A DNA stretch of 64,000 nt from Streptomyces sp. Alt3 (GCF_030719215.1 NZ_CP120983.1:620001-684000), one strand, 5' to 3'. Shown: positions 1-8,944, numbered from the stretch's first letter. A program made the numbers and translations. The notes: a model not told the origin generated them from the letters alone.

Positions 1-715
1 CGAGCCAGGTGTAGCCCGGCTGCCGGCGGCGCGGGGAGCGGCGGAAGACGGCGCTCGCCGACAGGATGACGAGCAGCACGCCCGCGGGCCAGCGCAGCGT
101 GTCCCAGGCGGACCGGGCGCCGGCACCGAGGTCGTACACCTCGACCACGGCGGCCACCAGGTCGCCTCCGGCCACCATCGCGACGAAGCCGATACCGAGG
201 GGGATGCCGGCGGTCAGCGACATCACCAGCCCCCGCAGGTACTTGCGGTGGAAGACCCGGTCGCGCTCGACCCCGTAGATGCGGTTGGCCCCGCGCTCCA
301 CCTGGCACATCGCCGTCGTGGTGTTGGTCAGGGAGAAGACCAGCCCGAACCAGAGGGCGAGCTGGGCCCCGTCGTCGGCCCTCCGCCGGCTGCGGTCGAG
401 GGCGTCGTCGACCACCTCGGCGCTCGGCCCCGCCGTGATCCGGTGGATCGTCAGTTCCGCCACCCTGCCGAGGTCCTCGGTGTGCAGGGCCGTCGACAGC
501 CCGACGAAGGCGATGACCAGCGGTACGACGGCGAGCACGGTCTGCAGGGCCAGTGCCCGGGAGTGGCTGAAGCCGTCGGCGTAGCGGAAGCGGACGAAGG
601 AGTCGCGCAGCAGCGGCCAGCGGCCGTACCGGCGCAGGGTGGCCAGTGCCTCGTCACCGGAGAGTTCGCTGCCGACCATGTCACGGGTCTGCGGGACCCT
701 TGTGGCGGTGCCCAT
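1..715 (-). CDS. YihY/BrkB family inner-membrane protein (3' end outside window)
   Basis: The minus strand reads from ATG at 715-713 to the window edge without a stop (about 238 residues). The protein begins MGTATRVPQTRDMVGSELSG and has several hydrophobic segments. It carries the family hallmark of an N-terminal soluble stretch (PLLRDSFVRFRYADGFSHSRALALQ) leading into a first membrane helix. Known: YihY/BrkB proteins are polytopic membrane proteins of uncertain function, once misnamed RNase BN. The start lies one base after the stop of the lipid kinase gene (TGACATG), so the two are probably co-transcribed. The C-terminus is not in the window, so completeness cannot be judged. Confidence 0.8.
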   Translation of the reverse strand, partial: MGTATRVPQTRDMVGSELSGDEALATLRRYGRWPLLRDSFVRFRYADGFSHSRALALQTVLAVVPLVIAFVGLSTALHTEDLGRVAELTIHRITAGPSAEVVDDALDRSRRRADDGAQLALWFGLVFSLTNTTTAMCQVERGANRIYGVERDRVFHRKYLRGLVMSLTAGIPLGIGFVAMVAGGDLVAAVVEVYDLGAGARSAWDTLRWPAGVLLVILSASAVFRRSPRRRQPGYTWL

Positions 716-716
716 G

Positions 717-2471
717 TCACTTTCCTCCCGCGGGCACGAGTACGGTCAGCGCGCCGGGCCTGACCTCTGCGACGAGGCGCCGGCCCGGGGACACGGGGTC
801 ACCGTCCAACTCCCGCTGCTGCGGCGTCTCGAAGCGGACCTCGGCGCGGCGGAAGGTGAAGTACTCCACGGAGCGGTGGGTGCCGGCGTGACCGTTCTCC
901 CCGGTCGGCCGTGGGCGCACCACGGACGCCACGGCGCTCAGCCAGCCGGCCGGTCCGCGCGGATCGAGGATCATCAGGTCGAGCAGGCCGTCGTCGGGGC
1001 GGGCCGCGGGGACCAGCGCGGCACCGCCCTGCACCTTGCCGGTGTTGGCGACGAGCACCATCCGGGCGGTACGCCGCAGGGGCCGTGCCCCGTCGATGCC
1101 CACCGTCAGGCGCATCCGGGGTGCGCGCAGCTCCCGCAGGCCGGCCATGACGTAGGCGGGCCAGCCGAGGACCGCCTTGGCGCGGTCGCTCGTGCTCTCC
1201 AGCATCGCGGCGTCGAGTCCGGCCCCGGACATCACCGTGAAGTGCGCGGCCTTCATTCCGTCGCCCTCGACCCGCCCGAGGTCGATGCGGCGCGGGGTGC
1301 CGCCGAGGGCCCCGGACAGAGCCTCCGCGGGTTTCACGGGCAGGCCCAGGTTGCGCGCGAGGAGGTTTCCGGTGCCGCAGGGCACCACCGCGAGCGGGAT
1401 GCCCGTGCCGGCCAGCGCCTCGGCGGCGGCGCGGATCGTCCCGTCGCCTCCGCAGACCACGACGAGCGACGCCCCTTCGCGCACCGCGCGCGCCGTCTGG
1501 CCCTCCCCGGGGTCGTCGGCCGTGGTCGGCACGAAGTCGGCTCCGTGACGGCCGTGTTCCTCCAGGACCCGCCTCAGCCCCGCGCGGGCCGACTCGTCGG
1601 TGACGGTGGGGTTGTAGACCACGGCGGTGCGGCCGGGCGCCGTGCGTACGGGGAGAGCGGGAGCCGGCGTGCCGGCCGCGGGCGCGGCGGCCGGCACGTG
1701 CGGTCCGGCCAGCAGGGCGCGGCCGACGACCAGCAGGGACAGCCCGCCGTTCAGCAGTCCGCCCGCGACGTCCGTCGGATGGTGCATCCCCCGGTACGCC
1801 CTGGCGATGCCCACCAGGAGGGGCACGAGGAACAGCAGCACCGCGACGGGCCTGCGCCACGGCCCCCTGACCCGGTGCAGGACCAGCACCGCGAGGCCGG
1901 CGTAGAGAGCGGTCGCCGCACCGGTGTGTCCGGAGGTGTAGCTGGAGGTGGGGGGCGAGGCGTCGAGACGTTCGACGTCCGGCCGGGTGCGGTCCACCGC
2001 CTCGGTGACGAGCAGGAAGACCAGGGACTGGAGCGAGACGGCGACGGAGAGGAAGAGCGCGTCACGCCACCGGGGAAGCCTGGGGACCAGCAGCAGGAGG
2101 AGGCAGGTGAGAAGGGTGCCGACGACGACCGTGGTGGTGTTGCCCGCCTCGGACACGACGAGGGAGACCGTGTCGAGGGTTCCCGTGCGGGCCCGTTCCA
2201 GCGCGTCGGTGACCTCGTCCTCGGACGTGAACGGCCACACCCGGGCCGCGGGCCCGGTGATCAGGAGCCCGAGCCCCACGATCAGGGCGGCCTGGCAGAC
2301 CGCCGCCGAGGCGATGACTCCGACGGCCCGGCTCATGCCCCCGGCCGTCCCCGCGGAACGGGGCGGGTGTTCCACGAGGCCGTGCGGGCGCTCCGTCCCG
2401 GCCGGGGACGGCACCGGCCGCGATCGCCCCTCGGCGAGGGCTGCGGGTCTTTCCGGTATGTCGGTCGGCAT
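717..2471 (-). CDS. Fused PAP2 phosphatase - diacylglycerol kinase-like protein
   Basis: 584 residues in two enzymatic halves. The N-terminal half has several membrane helices and the PAP2 signature: DRTRP near the second motif, TSGH, and YRGMHHPTDV (R-x5-H-x3-D). This is typical of lipid-phosphate or undecaprenyl-diphosphate phosphatases. The C-terminal half is a DAGK catalytic domain with VVVCGGDGTIRAAAE, the PCGTGN nucleotide motif and the C-terminal DGD region of bacterial lipid kinases. Inferred role: membrane lipid phosphate turnover at the inner face and periplasm. The start at 2471 gives a proline-rich N-terminal leader. A second ATG at 2336, with a GGGGGC stretch before it, begins right at the first membrane helix and is a fair alternative. 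The stop is 1 bp from the BrkB gene. Confidence 0.85.
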   Translation of the reverse strand: MPTDIPERPAALAEGRSRPVPSPAGTERPHGLVEHPPRSAGTAGGMSRAVGVIASAAVCQAALIVGLGLLITGPAARVWPFTSEDEVTDALERARTGTLDTVSLVVSEAGNTTTVVVGTLLTCLLLLLVPRLPRWRDALFLSVAVSLQSLVFLLVTEAVDRTRPDVERLDASPPTSSYTSGHTGAATALYAGLAVLVLHRVRGPWRRPVAVLLFLVPLLVGIARAYRGMHHPTDVAGGLLNGGLSLLVVGRALLAGPHVPAAAPAAGTPAPALPVRTAPGRTAVVYNPTVTDESARAGLRRVLEEHGRHGADFVPTTADDPGEGQTARAVREGASLVVVCGGDGTIRAAAEALAGTGIPLAVVPCGTGNLLARNLGLPVKPAEALSGALGGTPRRIDLGRVEGDGMKAAHFTVMSGAGLDAAMLESTSDRAKAVLGWPAYVMAGLRELRAPRMRLTVGIDGARPLRRTARMVLVANTGKVQGGAALVPAARPDDGLLDLMILDPRGPAGWLSAVASVVRPRPTGENGHAGTHRSVEYFTFRRAEVRFETPQQRELDGDPVSPGRRLVAEVRPGALTVLVPAGGK

Positions 2472-2819
2472 GGCGTTCCCGTCGCTGCTGTGTGTCCCCT
2501 CGGGCCACGAGGGGGCCGGGGCTCGTCCCGGCGTTCCGCCGTCTTCCCCCTTCGCGCCGCTCCAGACCTGACAGGGGCCCGTGTCTCCGCCGCGCACCGT
2601 GCGGTCCGCTGATCCGTCCCGGCCGCGGCCCCCGTGGCCGGTCACCGGTTCCGGCCCGTCACCCCGGGCCCCGGCACGGCCGGAGCCTCCTATGCACCTC
2701 GCCCGCCGCCTATGCGTCCTGCCGCCCGATACATGGCACAGCCGGCCCGGTGGCGGTTCAACTGAACCCCGAGAATCCGGAACCGGTCGATTGCACATCA
2801 CCCACACGGGAGGCGTCCG
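2472..2819. promoter_or_regulatory. Divergent intergenic region upstream of gcaS operon
   Basis: 348 bp between the lipid kinase gene (-) and gcaS (+). I see no convincing gene. The stretch 2730-2819 is less GC-rich than the rest and ends in ACGGGAGGCGTCCG, a good ribosome binding site for gcaS. It must hold the promoter of the four-gene late operon, and it marks the left boundary of the clavulanic acid cluster. No clear hairpin was seen. Confidence 0.5.
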
Positions 2820-4109
2820 ATGACAACACCTCTGGCCGATTACGCACAGTTCGCCGGAAAACGGATCGCGATCGTCGAGCACATGCAGAACCACCCCTTC
2901 GTCCTGGGGCTGCGACAGGCTCAGGAGCACGGCCTGGAGGTGTGGCTGCTGACGGGTGACCGGTCCTGGTACACCCACGGACACGACTGGGACACCCACC
3001 CGCTGGCCATCGTGGACCGGGTGATCGACGTCGACACCACCGACCTGGAAGCGGTGCTGGCCGTCGTCACCGGTGAGGACGGCGCCCCCCTGGTCGACGG
3101 CCTCACCTCCTTCTCCGACTACCACACCGAGCTCGCGGCGCGGGCCGCCCGCCGGCTGGGCCTGCCCGGTCCCGACCCGGACGCCGTACGCACCGCCAAC
3201 ATCAAGGACCACCTGCGGATCGCTCTCGGCGACGAACCGTTCAACATACCTCATGTGCTGGTCGGGCACCGTGGCCAGCTCGAGGAGGCGGCCCGCCGGC
3301 TCGGGTTCCCGATGATCGCCAAGCCCCCGGCGGAGGCGATCAGTTACGGGGTGCGCCGGGTCGACGACATGGCCGGGCTCGTCGAGGCGTGGGAGGAACT
3401 GTCCGCCGTGCGGCACAGCCTGCGGGGCCAGCCGCGCAGCGGTGACGTCCTGCTGGAGCAGTACGTCGAGGGCGAGGAGGTCAGCGTCGAGACGATGACC
3501 GTGGACGGGCACACCCACGTCTTCGGCGTCACCTCCAAGGACCTCTTCGGCGACCCCGCCTACATCGAGTGCGGGCACACCTTCCCCGTGCCGCTCGCCG
3601 ACGAGGAGCGCGACGAGCTGTACCACGTGGTCCGCACGACGCTGGAGATGATCGGTTACCGGCACGGCCCCTGCCACACCGAGGTCCGCCGCACCGAGTC
3701 CGGCTGGCGGATCATCGAGGCCAACCCCCGTACCCCGTCGAGCTGCATGACGATGCTGGTGACCGACGTGACCGGCCGCAGCCCGATCCTGGACGCCTGG
3801 CTGCTCACCATCGGCGTCACTCCGCCGATCGATCCGGTCGTGCACCGCGGCGGCGCCGCGGTCCGCATGATCTACCCCACCCGGCGCGGGACCCTCTCGC
3901 ACGTCGACGGTCTGGAGGCCGCGGCGGCGGTGGAGAACGTCCAGGTGCTGCTGCACGTGGAGAAGGGCGACCATCTGCTGCAGCGCATGGACAACTCCTC
4001 CTGTGTCGGCTTCACCTACTGCAACGGCCCGGACCGGGTCGCCGCGCAGGAGCTCGCGGACAAGGCGGCCGCGCTGCTGGACTTCGTCGTCGAGGAAGAC
4101 CTCCGGTGA
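2820..4109 (+). CDS. gcaS: N-glycyl-clavaminic acid synthetase, ATP-grasp ligase (GcaS/Orf17-like)
   Basis: 429 residues with an ATP-grasp fold. The N-terminal half is a pre-ATP-grasp domain (KRIAIVEHMQNHP). A nucleotide-binding lysine lies in FPMIAKPPAEA, the loop VLLEQYVEGEEVSVE follows, and the Mg-binding motif RIIEANPRTPSS is near residue 300. Known: in S. clavuligerus GcaS condenses glycine with clavaminic acid, using ATP, in the late clavulanic acid pathway. The assignment rests on fold, length and position next to orf16, oppA2 and orf14. The start is ATG at 2820 with GGGAGG about 8 bases upstream. The stop overlaps orf16 by 4 bp (GTGA), so the operon is translationally coupled. It is the first gene of the late operon. 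Confidence 0.9.
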   Translation: MTTPLADYAQFAGKRIAIVEHMQNHPFVLGLRQAQEHGLEVWLLTGDRSWYTHGHDWDTHPLAIVDRVIDVDTTDLEAVLAVVTGEDGAPLVDGLTSFSDYHTELAARAARRLGLPGPDPDAVRTANIKDHLRIALGDEPFNIPHVLVGHRGQLEEAARRLGFPMIAKPPAEAISYGVRRVDDMAGLVEAWEELSAVRHSLRGQPRSGDVLLEQYVEGEEVSVETMTVDGHTHVFGVTSKDLFGDPAYIECGHTFPVPLADEERDELYHVVRTTLEMIGYRHGPCHTEVRRTESGWRIIEANPRTPSSCMTMLVTDVTGRSPILDAWLLTIGVTPPIDPVVHRGGAAVRMIYPTRRGTLSHVDGLEAAAAVENVQVLLHVEKGDHLLQRMDNSSCVGFTYCNGPDRVAAQELADKAAALLDFVVEEDLR

Positions 4110-5281
4110 GCCCGTATACCGAGGGCCCGGACGCCCAGGGCCCGGACGTCGTACGGGCGGTACCGGAGGCGGCCGGGCTGGAGGCGGCGGGCTGGAACTC
4201 GCTGCTCGGGGCGGAGGACTTCTTCCAGACCCCACGGTGGCTGGCCGTGCAGGAGGTCAACTCGGGTACGGCCATGGACTTCCTGCTGCGTGAACGGGGC
4301 GGCACTCCGGTCGCCGGGCTGGTGACGGCGTGGGCCGACACGTCCGTCGCGTGGCTGCTCGCCAGGCCGGACGCCATGCTGAGACGCGCGCTCGAACAGG
4401 AGGTCCCGGAGGCGGCCGGTGTGCTGCGGGACGTCGCCGGGGGCGATCCGGACCGGCTGCTGCCCTCCCTGGTGTGCGGAGGGCGGCATCTGGGGCGCAC
4501 CAGGACGCTCGCCTCTCCCGACGCCACCGCGGACGACCTCTCCGCGCTGCTGGACAGTGCGGAGGCGATGGCGGCGGAGCGGGGGGCGGCGACCGTCTGC
4601 TTCCCGCACGTCGACGTGCGGGACACCTCGCTGACGGGCCTGCTGGAGAGCCGTGGCTACCGCCACCATCCCTCCGACCACTACGCCTGGCTGGACATAC
4701 CGTCCGGTGGCTTCGAGCAGTTCGTCGAGGAGATGAGCGCCCATCGGCGCCGCCGGGTGCGCCTGGAACGCAGGGCGCTCACGGAGGCGGGCGTCGAGGT
4801 GAACGTCGAGCCGCTGACCCAGGCGCTCTGCCCCCGCCTCGGACAGCTCGACGCCAATCTCCTTCGCAAGTACGGCAATCCGGCCAGCGACGAGGGCTCC
4901 GCCCGGATGATCGGGCGGATCGCCGAGATCATGGGCGACGACGTCCTGGTGTCCGTGGCCCGGCAGCGCGGCAGCATCATCGGCTTCGGGATGGTGCTGC
5001 GCTCCCGGGCCCGGGGCGAGGAGCAGTGGTACGGCCACCGGGCGGGGTTCGACTACGAGGCCCAGGGCAAGCTGCCGCTCTACTACGACGTCCTGTACTA
5101 CCAGGTGCTGGACGCCGCGGCGAAGGAGGGCGCCACCGTCCTGCACGCCGGGATCGGCAGCGTCAAGGCGAAGCTGGCCCGTGGCTGCCAGGCCAGCGAG
5201 CAGCGCTCCTACCTGCTGCCGGTACACCGCACCGAGGGCGCCGGGGGCGCGCCCGCCGACGACCGGGAGACGACCACGTGA
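4106..5281 (+). CDS. orf16: Orf16-like GNAT/FemAB-type protein of clavulanic acid cluster
   Basis: 391 residues from GTG at 4106, which overlaps the gcaS stop by 4 bp. The start motif DFFQTPRWLAVQEV and the later YGHRAGFDYEAQGKLPLYYDVLYYQ resemble the FemAB-like double-GNAT (peptidogalycan recognition, Acetyltransf_6) family that transfers acyl or aminoacyl groups. Known: orf16 of S. clavuligerus is needed for clavulanic acid formation, but its reaction is not established. Position between gcaS and oppA2 fits a role with N-glycyl- or N-acetylglycyl-clavaminate. The stop TGA shares its last A with the ATG of oppA2. No signal peptide or membrane segment is visible, so it is probably cytoplasmic. 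Confidence 0.85.
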   Translation: MSPYTEGPDAQGPDVVRAVPEAAGLEAAGWNSLLGAEDFFQTPRWLAVQEVNSGTAMDFLLRERGGTPVAGLVTAWADTSVAWLLARPDAMLRRALEQEVPEAAGVLRDVAGGDPDRLLPSLVCGGRHLGRTRTLASPDATADDLSALLDSAEAMAAERGAATVCFPHVDVRDTSLTGLLESRGYRHHPSDHYAWLDIPSGGFEQFVEEMSAHRRRRVRLERRALTEAGVEVNVEPLTQALCPRLGQLDANLLRKYGNPASDEGSARMIGRIAEIMGDDVLVSVARQRGSIIGFGMVLRSRARGEEQWYGHRAGFDYEAQGKLPLYYDVLYYQVLDAAAKEGATVLHAGIGSVKAKLARGCQASEQRSYLLPVHRTEGAGGAPADDRETTT

Positions 5282-6984
5282 TGAGCGACGCCACGAATCT
5301 CCGGGAGGGCGCCGGCTGGAACGCCGCCGTCGGGGCGAGGGTCGCCCCCTCCGGCCGGCGCGGGGGGACCCTGCGGCTGGTCTCCTCGGCCGATGTCGAC
5401 TCCCTCGACCCCGCACGGACCTACTACGTCTGGGTCTGGCTGCTCCAACGCCTCCTCAACCGCACGCTGATGGCGTACCCCACCGACCCGGGCCCGGCCG
5501 GCCTGGTGCCCGTGCCGGACCTCGCCGAGGGGCCGGGGGTGGCGAGCGACGGCAACCGGACCTGGACCTACCGGCTCCGCGAGGGCGTCCTCTTCGACGA
5601 CGGCACCCCGGTGACCTCGGCCGACGTACGGTACGCGGTGCAGCGGATCTTCGCGCAGGACGTTCTCCCGGGCGGGCCGACCTATCTGGTGCCGCTCCTG
5701 GACGACCCGGACCACCCGTACGCCGGGCCCTACCGGGACGGGGCCGGGGGCCTTCCCTCCGTGCTGACGCCCGACGAGCGCACGGTCGTGTTCCGGCTGC
5801 GGTCCCCGTTCTCCGACTTCGACCACCTGATGGCCCAGCCCTGCGTCTCCCCCGTGCCACGGCACGCCGACACCGGGGCGCGTTACGGCGAGGACCCGCG
5901 CTGCACCGGGCCCTACCGGATCGCCGAGCACCGGCCGGGCAGCAGGCTCCTGCTGGAACGCAACCCCCACTGGGACCGGGCCACCGACCCCGTGCGGCCG
6001 GCTCTCCCCGACCGGGTGGACGTCGCCATCGGCTTCGACCCGGACGAGATGGACGAGCGCCTGACGGCCGGGGAGTTCGACATCAACCTCGAGGGGCGTG
6101 GTCTCCAGCACGCCGCCCAGAACCGTCTGGCCGGCGATCCCGTCCTGCGCTCGCGCACCGACAACCCGAAGACGAGCTTCCTGCACTTCGTCTCGCTCCA
6201 GCCGCACATCCCGCCCTTCGACAACGTGCACGTGCGGCGGGCCGTGCACTACGCGGCCGACAGGATCCTGCTCCAGGAGGCCCGGGGCGGCCCGGTCACC
6301 GGGGGCGACCTGACGACGGCTCTCTTCCCGCCGGGGCTCCCGTCCCATCAGGCGCTGGACCGATATCCGGCCGGTCCCGATCTGCGCGGCGACCTCGACG
6401 CGGCCCGCGCCGAACTCCGCGCCGCGGGGCTGCCCGACGGTTTCGACGCCGTAATCGGGACCCAGCGCGGCAAGTTCCGGCTGGTCGCGGACGCGGTGGT
6501 GGAGTCCGTCGCCCGTGTCGGAATCCGGCTGACCGTCAAGGAACTCGACGTGGCGACGTACTTCAGCCAGGGCGCCGGCTCGCCGGAGACGATCCGCAAG
6601 CACGGTCTCGGCATGATCGTGACCGACTGGGGGGCCGACTTCCCCACCGAGTACGGCTTCCTCGCACCTCTGGTGGACGGCCGGCTGATCCGTCCCGGCG
6701 GCGGCAACTGGAACATCGCCGAGCTCGACGACCCGAAGGTCAACGAGCTGATCGACACCGGGCTGCACACCGCCGACCCCGCCGCGCGCACGGAACTGTG
6801 GCGCGAGGTGGAGCGGCGGGTCATGGACCATGCGGTGATCCTGCCGCTGGTCCACGACAAGACCCTGCACTACCGGGGCCCCCGCGCCACCGACGTCTTC
6901 GTCCACCCCGCCTTCGGCCTGTACGACATCCAGGCCATGGGCGTCACCGACACCCGCACCGACCGGGAGAGCGACACCGAATGA
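5281..6984 (+). CDS. oppA2: OppA2-like oligopeptide-binding (SBP_bac_5) protein
   Basis: 567 residues of the family 5 extracellular solute-binding fold. Landmarks are GGTLRLVSSADVDSLDPA at the start, the family signature region TWTYRLREGVLFDDGTPVTSADVRYAV, and a C-terminal ILPLVHDKTLHYR. ATG at 5281 overlaps the orf16 stop by one base; GTG at 5278 would give one extra residue, and GGGAGA upstream serves either. Known: OppA2 is essential for late clavulanic acid steps, and its loss leads to build-up of N-acylated clavaminates. Odd: the N-terminus is polar, with no hydrophobic signal peptide and no lipobox, although the family is normally extracytoplasmic. No Opp permease or ATPase is encoded nearby. 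It overlaps orf14 by 4 bp (ATGA). Confidence 0.92.
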   Translation: MSDATNLREGAGWNAAVGARVAPSGRRGGTLRLVSSADVDSLDPARTYYVWVWLLQRLLNRTLMAYPTDPGPAGLVPVPDLAEGPGVASDGNRTWTYRLREGVLFDDGTPVTSADVRYAVQRIFAQDVLPGGPTYLVPLLDDPDHPYAGPYRDGAGGLPSVLTPDERTVVFRLRSPFSDFDHLMAQPCVSPVPRHADTGARYGEDPRCTGPYRIAEHRPGSRLLLERNPHWDRATDPVRPALPDRVDVAIGFDPDEMDERLTAGEFDINLEGRGLQHAAQNRLAGDPVLRSRTDNPKTSFLHFVSLQPHIPPFDNVHVRRAVHYAADRILLQEARGGPVTGGDLTTALFPPGLPSHQALDRYPAGPDLRGDLDAARAELRAAGLPDGFDAVIGTQRGKFRLVADAVVESVARVGIRLTVKELDVATYFSQGAGSPETIRKHGLGMIVTDWGADFPTEYGFLAPLVDGRLIRPGGGNWNIAELDDPKVNELIDTGLHTADPAARTELWREVERRVMDHAVILPLVHDKTLHYRGPRATDVFVHPAFGLYDIQAMGVTDTRTDRESDTE

Positions 6985-8012
6985 ACGACACAGCAGCGGA
7001 CCTCCGCTTCGTCCCGCTGGAAGCCGACGACGTACCCACGGTGGACGCCTGGCTCCGGCTGACCACGGAGAGCGCCGAGGACGTGCCCCTGTCCGCCGCG
7101 CCTCACTGCGCGGCGGACCTGACCGGTTCGGTGCGCTTCGCACCGCCGGACACCTCGCTGGCCGGGGAGGTCGCCTTCCTGGACGGGCAGGCGGTCGGCG
7201 CGCTCCGGCTGGTGTTGCCCGACGGGGCGCCGGTCGCCGTGGTCGACCAGTTGCTGACCGCGCCGAAGGAGCGCCGTCAGGGCATAGGGACCGCCTTGTT
7301 CCGGCGGGCCCGCTCCCTGGCCGCAGAGCACGGCCGCACCCTCCTGGTCGCGGACGTGGTCCAGGCACTGCCCGGGGGGCCCGCACGGCACGAGGGTCCC
7401 GCCGCGTTCGGGGCCGCGCTGGGCGCCACCGTGTCCGACGGCCCCGAGGGCGTCCACCAGTGGCTCGACCTGGACCGTCACGACCCCTCGGCCGGCGGCG
7501 TCCCCGAGGTCCCGGCCGGCTACCGGCTCCGGAGGTGGGGGACGGTCACCCCGGACGAGCTCGCGATCGCGGTCTCCGAACTCGGCCAGTCGCTCGGCGA
7601 GAGCCTGCCGGAGACCTGGGGCGAGGGGCCCGAAGCGGTCCGCGCCAGCCATGTGCGGCGGTACGAGCGGATGCGGGTCGGCCGGGGACGGCGCGCCTAC
7701 CACGTGGGCGCGGTCCACGAGGCGACCGGCGAACTCGCCGGATTCACCAGTGCGTCCAAGACCACCGGCAACCCGGAGCACCTCCTCCAGGGCATGACCG
7801 TGGTGGCCTCGGCGCACCGCGGTCATGGCCTGGGTCTCGTGCTGAAGCTCGCGAACCTCGCTCATGTCCGTGAGTACGAGCCTCGCGTGCGGCTGATCGA
7901 GACGGCGAACGCGGACAGCAACCGTCCGATGATCGCCCTCAACCAGGCGATGGGCTTCGTGCCTCAGGAGCGCTTGGTCTCCTGGGAGGCGCCGGTCGCC
8001 CCCGCCGTCTGA
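6981..8012 (+). CDS. orf14: Orf14-like tandem GNAT acetyltransferase
   Basis: 343 residues with two GNAT repeats. The first carries the acetyl-CoA loop RRQGIGTALFRRA near residue 97. The second has AHRGHGLGLVLKLANL near residue 280. Known: S. clavuligerus Orf14 is a tandem GNAT protein that binds acetyl-CoA, and N-acetylglycyl-clavaminic acid has been proposed as a pathway intermediate. Inferred role: acetylation of the GcaS product. The start overlaps the oppA2 stop (ATGA), so it is the last gene of the coupled operon gcaS-orf16-oppA2-orf14. Its last 49 bp overlap the 3' end of the opposing orf13. Confidence 0.9.
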   Translation: MNDTAADLRFVPLEADDVPTVDAWLRLTTESAEDVPLSAAPHCAADLTGSVRFAPPDTSLAGEVAFLDGQAVGALRLVLPDGAPVAVVDQLLTAPKERRQGIGTALFRRARSLAAEHGRTLLVADVVQALPGGPARHEGPAAFGAALGATVSDGPEGVHQWLDLDRHDPSAGGVPEVPAGYRLRRWGTVTPDELAIAVSELGQSLGESLPETWGEGPEAVRASHVRRYERMRVGRGRRAYHVGAVHEATGELAGFTSASKTTGNPEHLLQGMTVVASAHRGHGLGLVLKLANLAHVREYEPRVRLIETANADSNRPMIALNQAMGFVPQERLVSWEAPVAPAV

Positions 8013-8944
8013 GTGCCCGTCGGCCGCTCCCCGCCCCCTTCGGGGACACGGGGAGCGGTCGTGCGTTCACGCAGGAAGCGGGGCAGCCAGCCCGTGCCGA
8101 GCAGCACCCCGGCGACGACGACGGCTCCGCCCGCCACCGCCCATCCGGTGGGCCGTTCGTCCAGCGCCAGCCAGGCGCCGGCCAGGCCGACCACCGGCAC
8201 CAGCATCGAGAACGGCGCGACCACCCCGGCCGGGTAGCGTTTGAGCAGCGCCGTCCAGATCCCGGAGCCGACGACGCTTCCCAGCACCGCGATGTAGACC
8301 AGTGCGACGAGGCCCGGCCAGCCGTCGGGGCCGAATGCGGACCCCAGCGCCCGCCATCCCGTGGCCGGCCCCTCCATCACCGCGGACAGCGCCAGCAGCG
8401 GCAGCGGCGGGATCACCGCCATCCACAGGGCGAAGCGCAGCGGATACTCCGGCTTCGCCTGCCGGCTGGCCAGGTTGCCCACCGCCCAGCCGAGCGCGGC
8501 CAGCACGGTCAGCACCAGAGGCAGCAGCGGCGCCGTGCGCGAGCGGTCCACCGCGATGACCACCATGCCCAGCACCGCCAGCGCGATGCCCGCCAGCTGC
8601 CGTCCGGTCACGCGCTCGCGCAGCAGCAGGGCGCCCAGCAGCACCGTGAAGGGCGCCGACGCCTGCACCACGACGGACGCCAGACCGGACGGCATGCCCT
8701 GCTCGATGGCGAGGAACAGCAGCCCGAACTGGGCCACGCCGAAGCCGAGTCCGTATCCGAGCAGCCAGCGCAGCGGCACCCCCGGGCGAGGCACGAACAG
8801 GACCACCGGCACCGCCAGCACCAGGTAGCGCAGCGCCGCCAGGAAGAACGGCGGGAAGTGGTCGAGGCCGACCCGCACCGCGAGGAAGTTCAGTCCCCAC
8901 AGCACGGCCACCAGCACCGCCAGCGACCGGTCCCGGGCGGTCAC
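7964..8944 (-). CDS. orf13: EamA/DMT-family exporter (Orf13-like)
   Basis: 326 residues with about ten hydrophobic helices in two EamA repeats (first LVAVLWGLNFLAVRVGLDHF, second LTVLAALGWAVGNLASRQ). This is the drug/metabolite transporter architecture. Known: orf13 of the clavulanic acid cluster encodes a putative export pump. Inferred: efflux of clavulanate or an intermediate, and self-protection. GTG at 8944 overlaps the orf12 stop by 4 bp, and the N-terminus VTARDRSLAVLVAVLWG runs straight into the first helix. The C-terminal tail of about 35 residues is polar, and its coding sequence overlaps orf14 in antisense. Confidence 0.88.
   Translation of the reverse strand: MTARDRSLAVLVAVLWGLNFLAVRVGLDHFPPFFLAALRYLVLAVPVVLFVPRPGVPLRWLLGYGLGFGVAQFGLLFLAIEQGMPSGLASVVVQASAPFTVLLGALLLRERVTGRQLAGIALAVLGMVVIAVDRSRTAPLLPLVLTVLAALGWAVGNLASRQAKPEYPLRFALWMAVIPPLPLLALSAVMEGPATGWRALGSAFGPDGWPGLVALVYIAVLGSVVGSGIWTALLKRYPAGVVAPFSMLVPVVGLAGAWLALDERPTGWAVAGGAVVVAGVLLGTGWLPRFLRERTTAPRVPEGGGERPTGTQTAGATGASQETKRS
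8024..8058 (+). terminator. Hairpin terminator of gcaS operon, inside orf13 coding sequence
   Basis: The arms 8024-8032 (CCGCTCCCC) and 8050-8058 (GGGGAGCGG) are perfect complements, and the loop contains an inner CCCC-TT-CGGGG hairpin. It begins 12 bp after the orf14 stop but lies within the C-terminal codons of orf13 on the other strand. There is no T-run, as is usual in Streptomyces. Confidence 0.5.

Noticed and set aside
2492..2823. Short plus-strand open frames upstream of gcaS
   Set aside because: No RBS, Arg/Pro-rich shadow composition, and they overlap the obvious gcaS leader.
717..4235. Very long open frame (over 1,100 codons) on the minus strand running through gcaS
   Set aside because: Only 717-2471 has family homology. 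The rest is antisense to gcaS and open only because of high GC; its composition is Arg/Gly/Val-rich without motifs.
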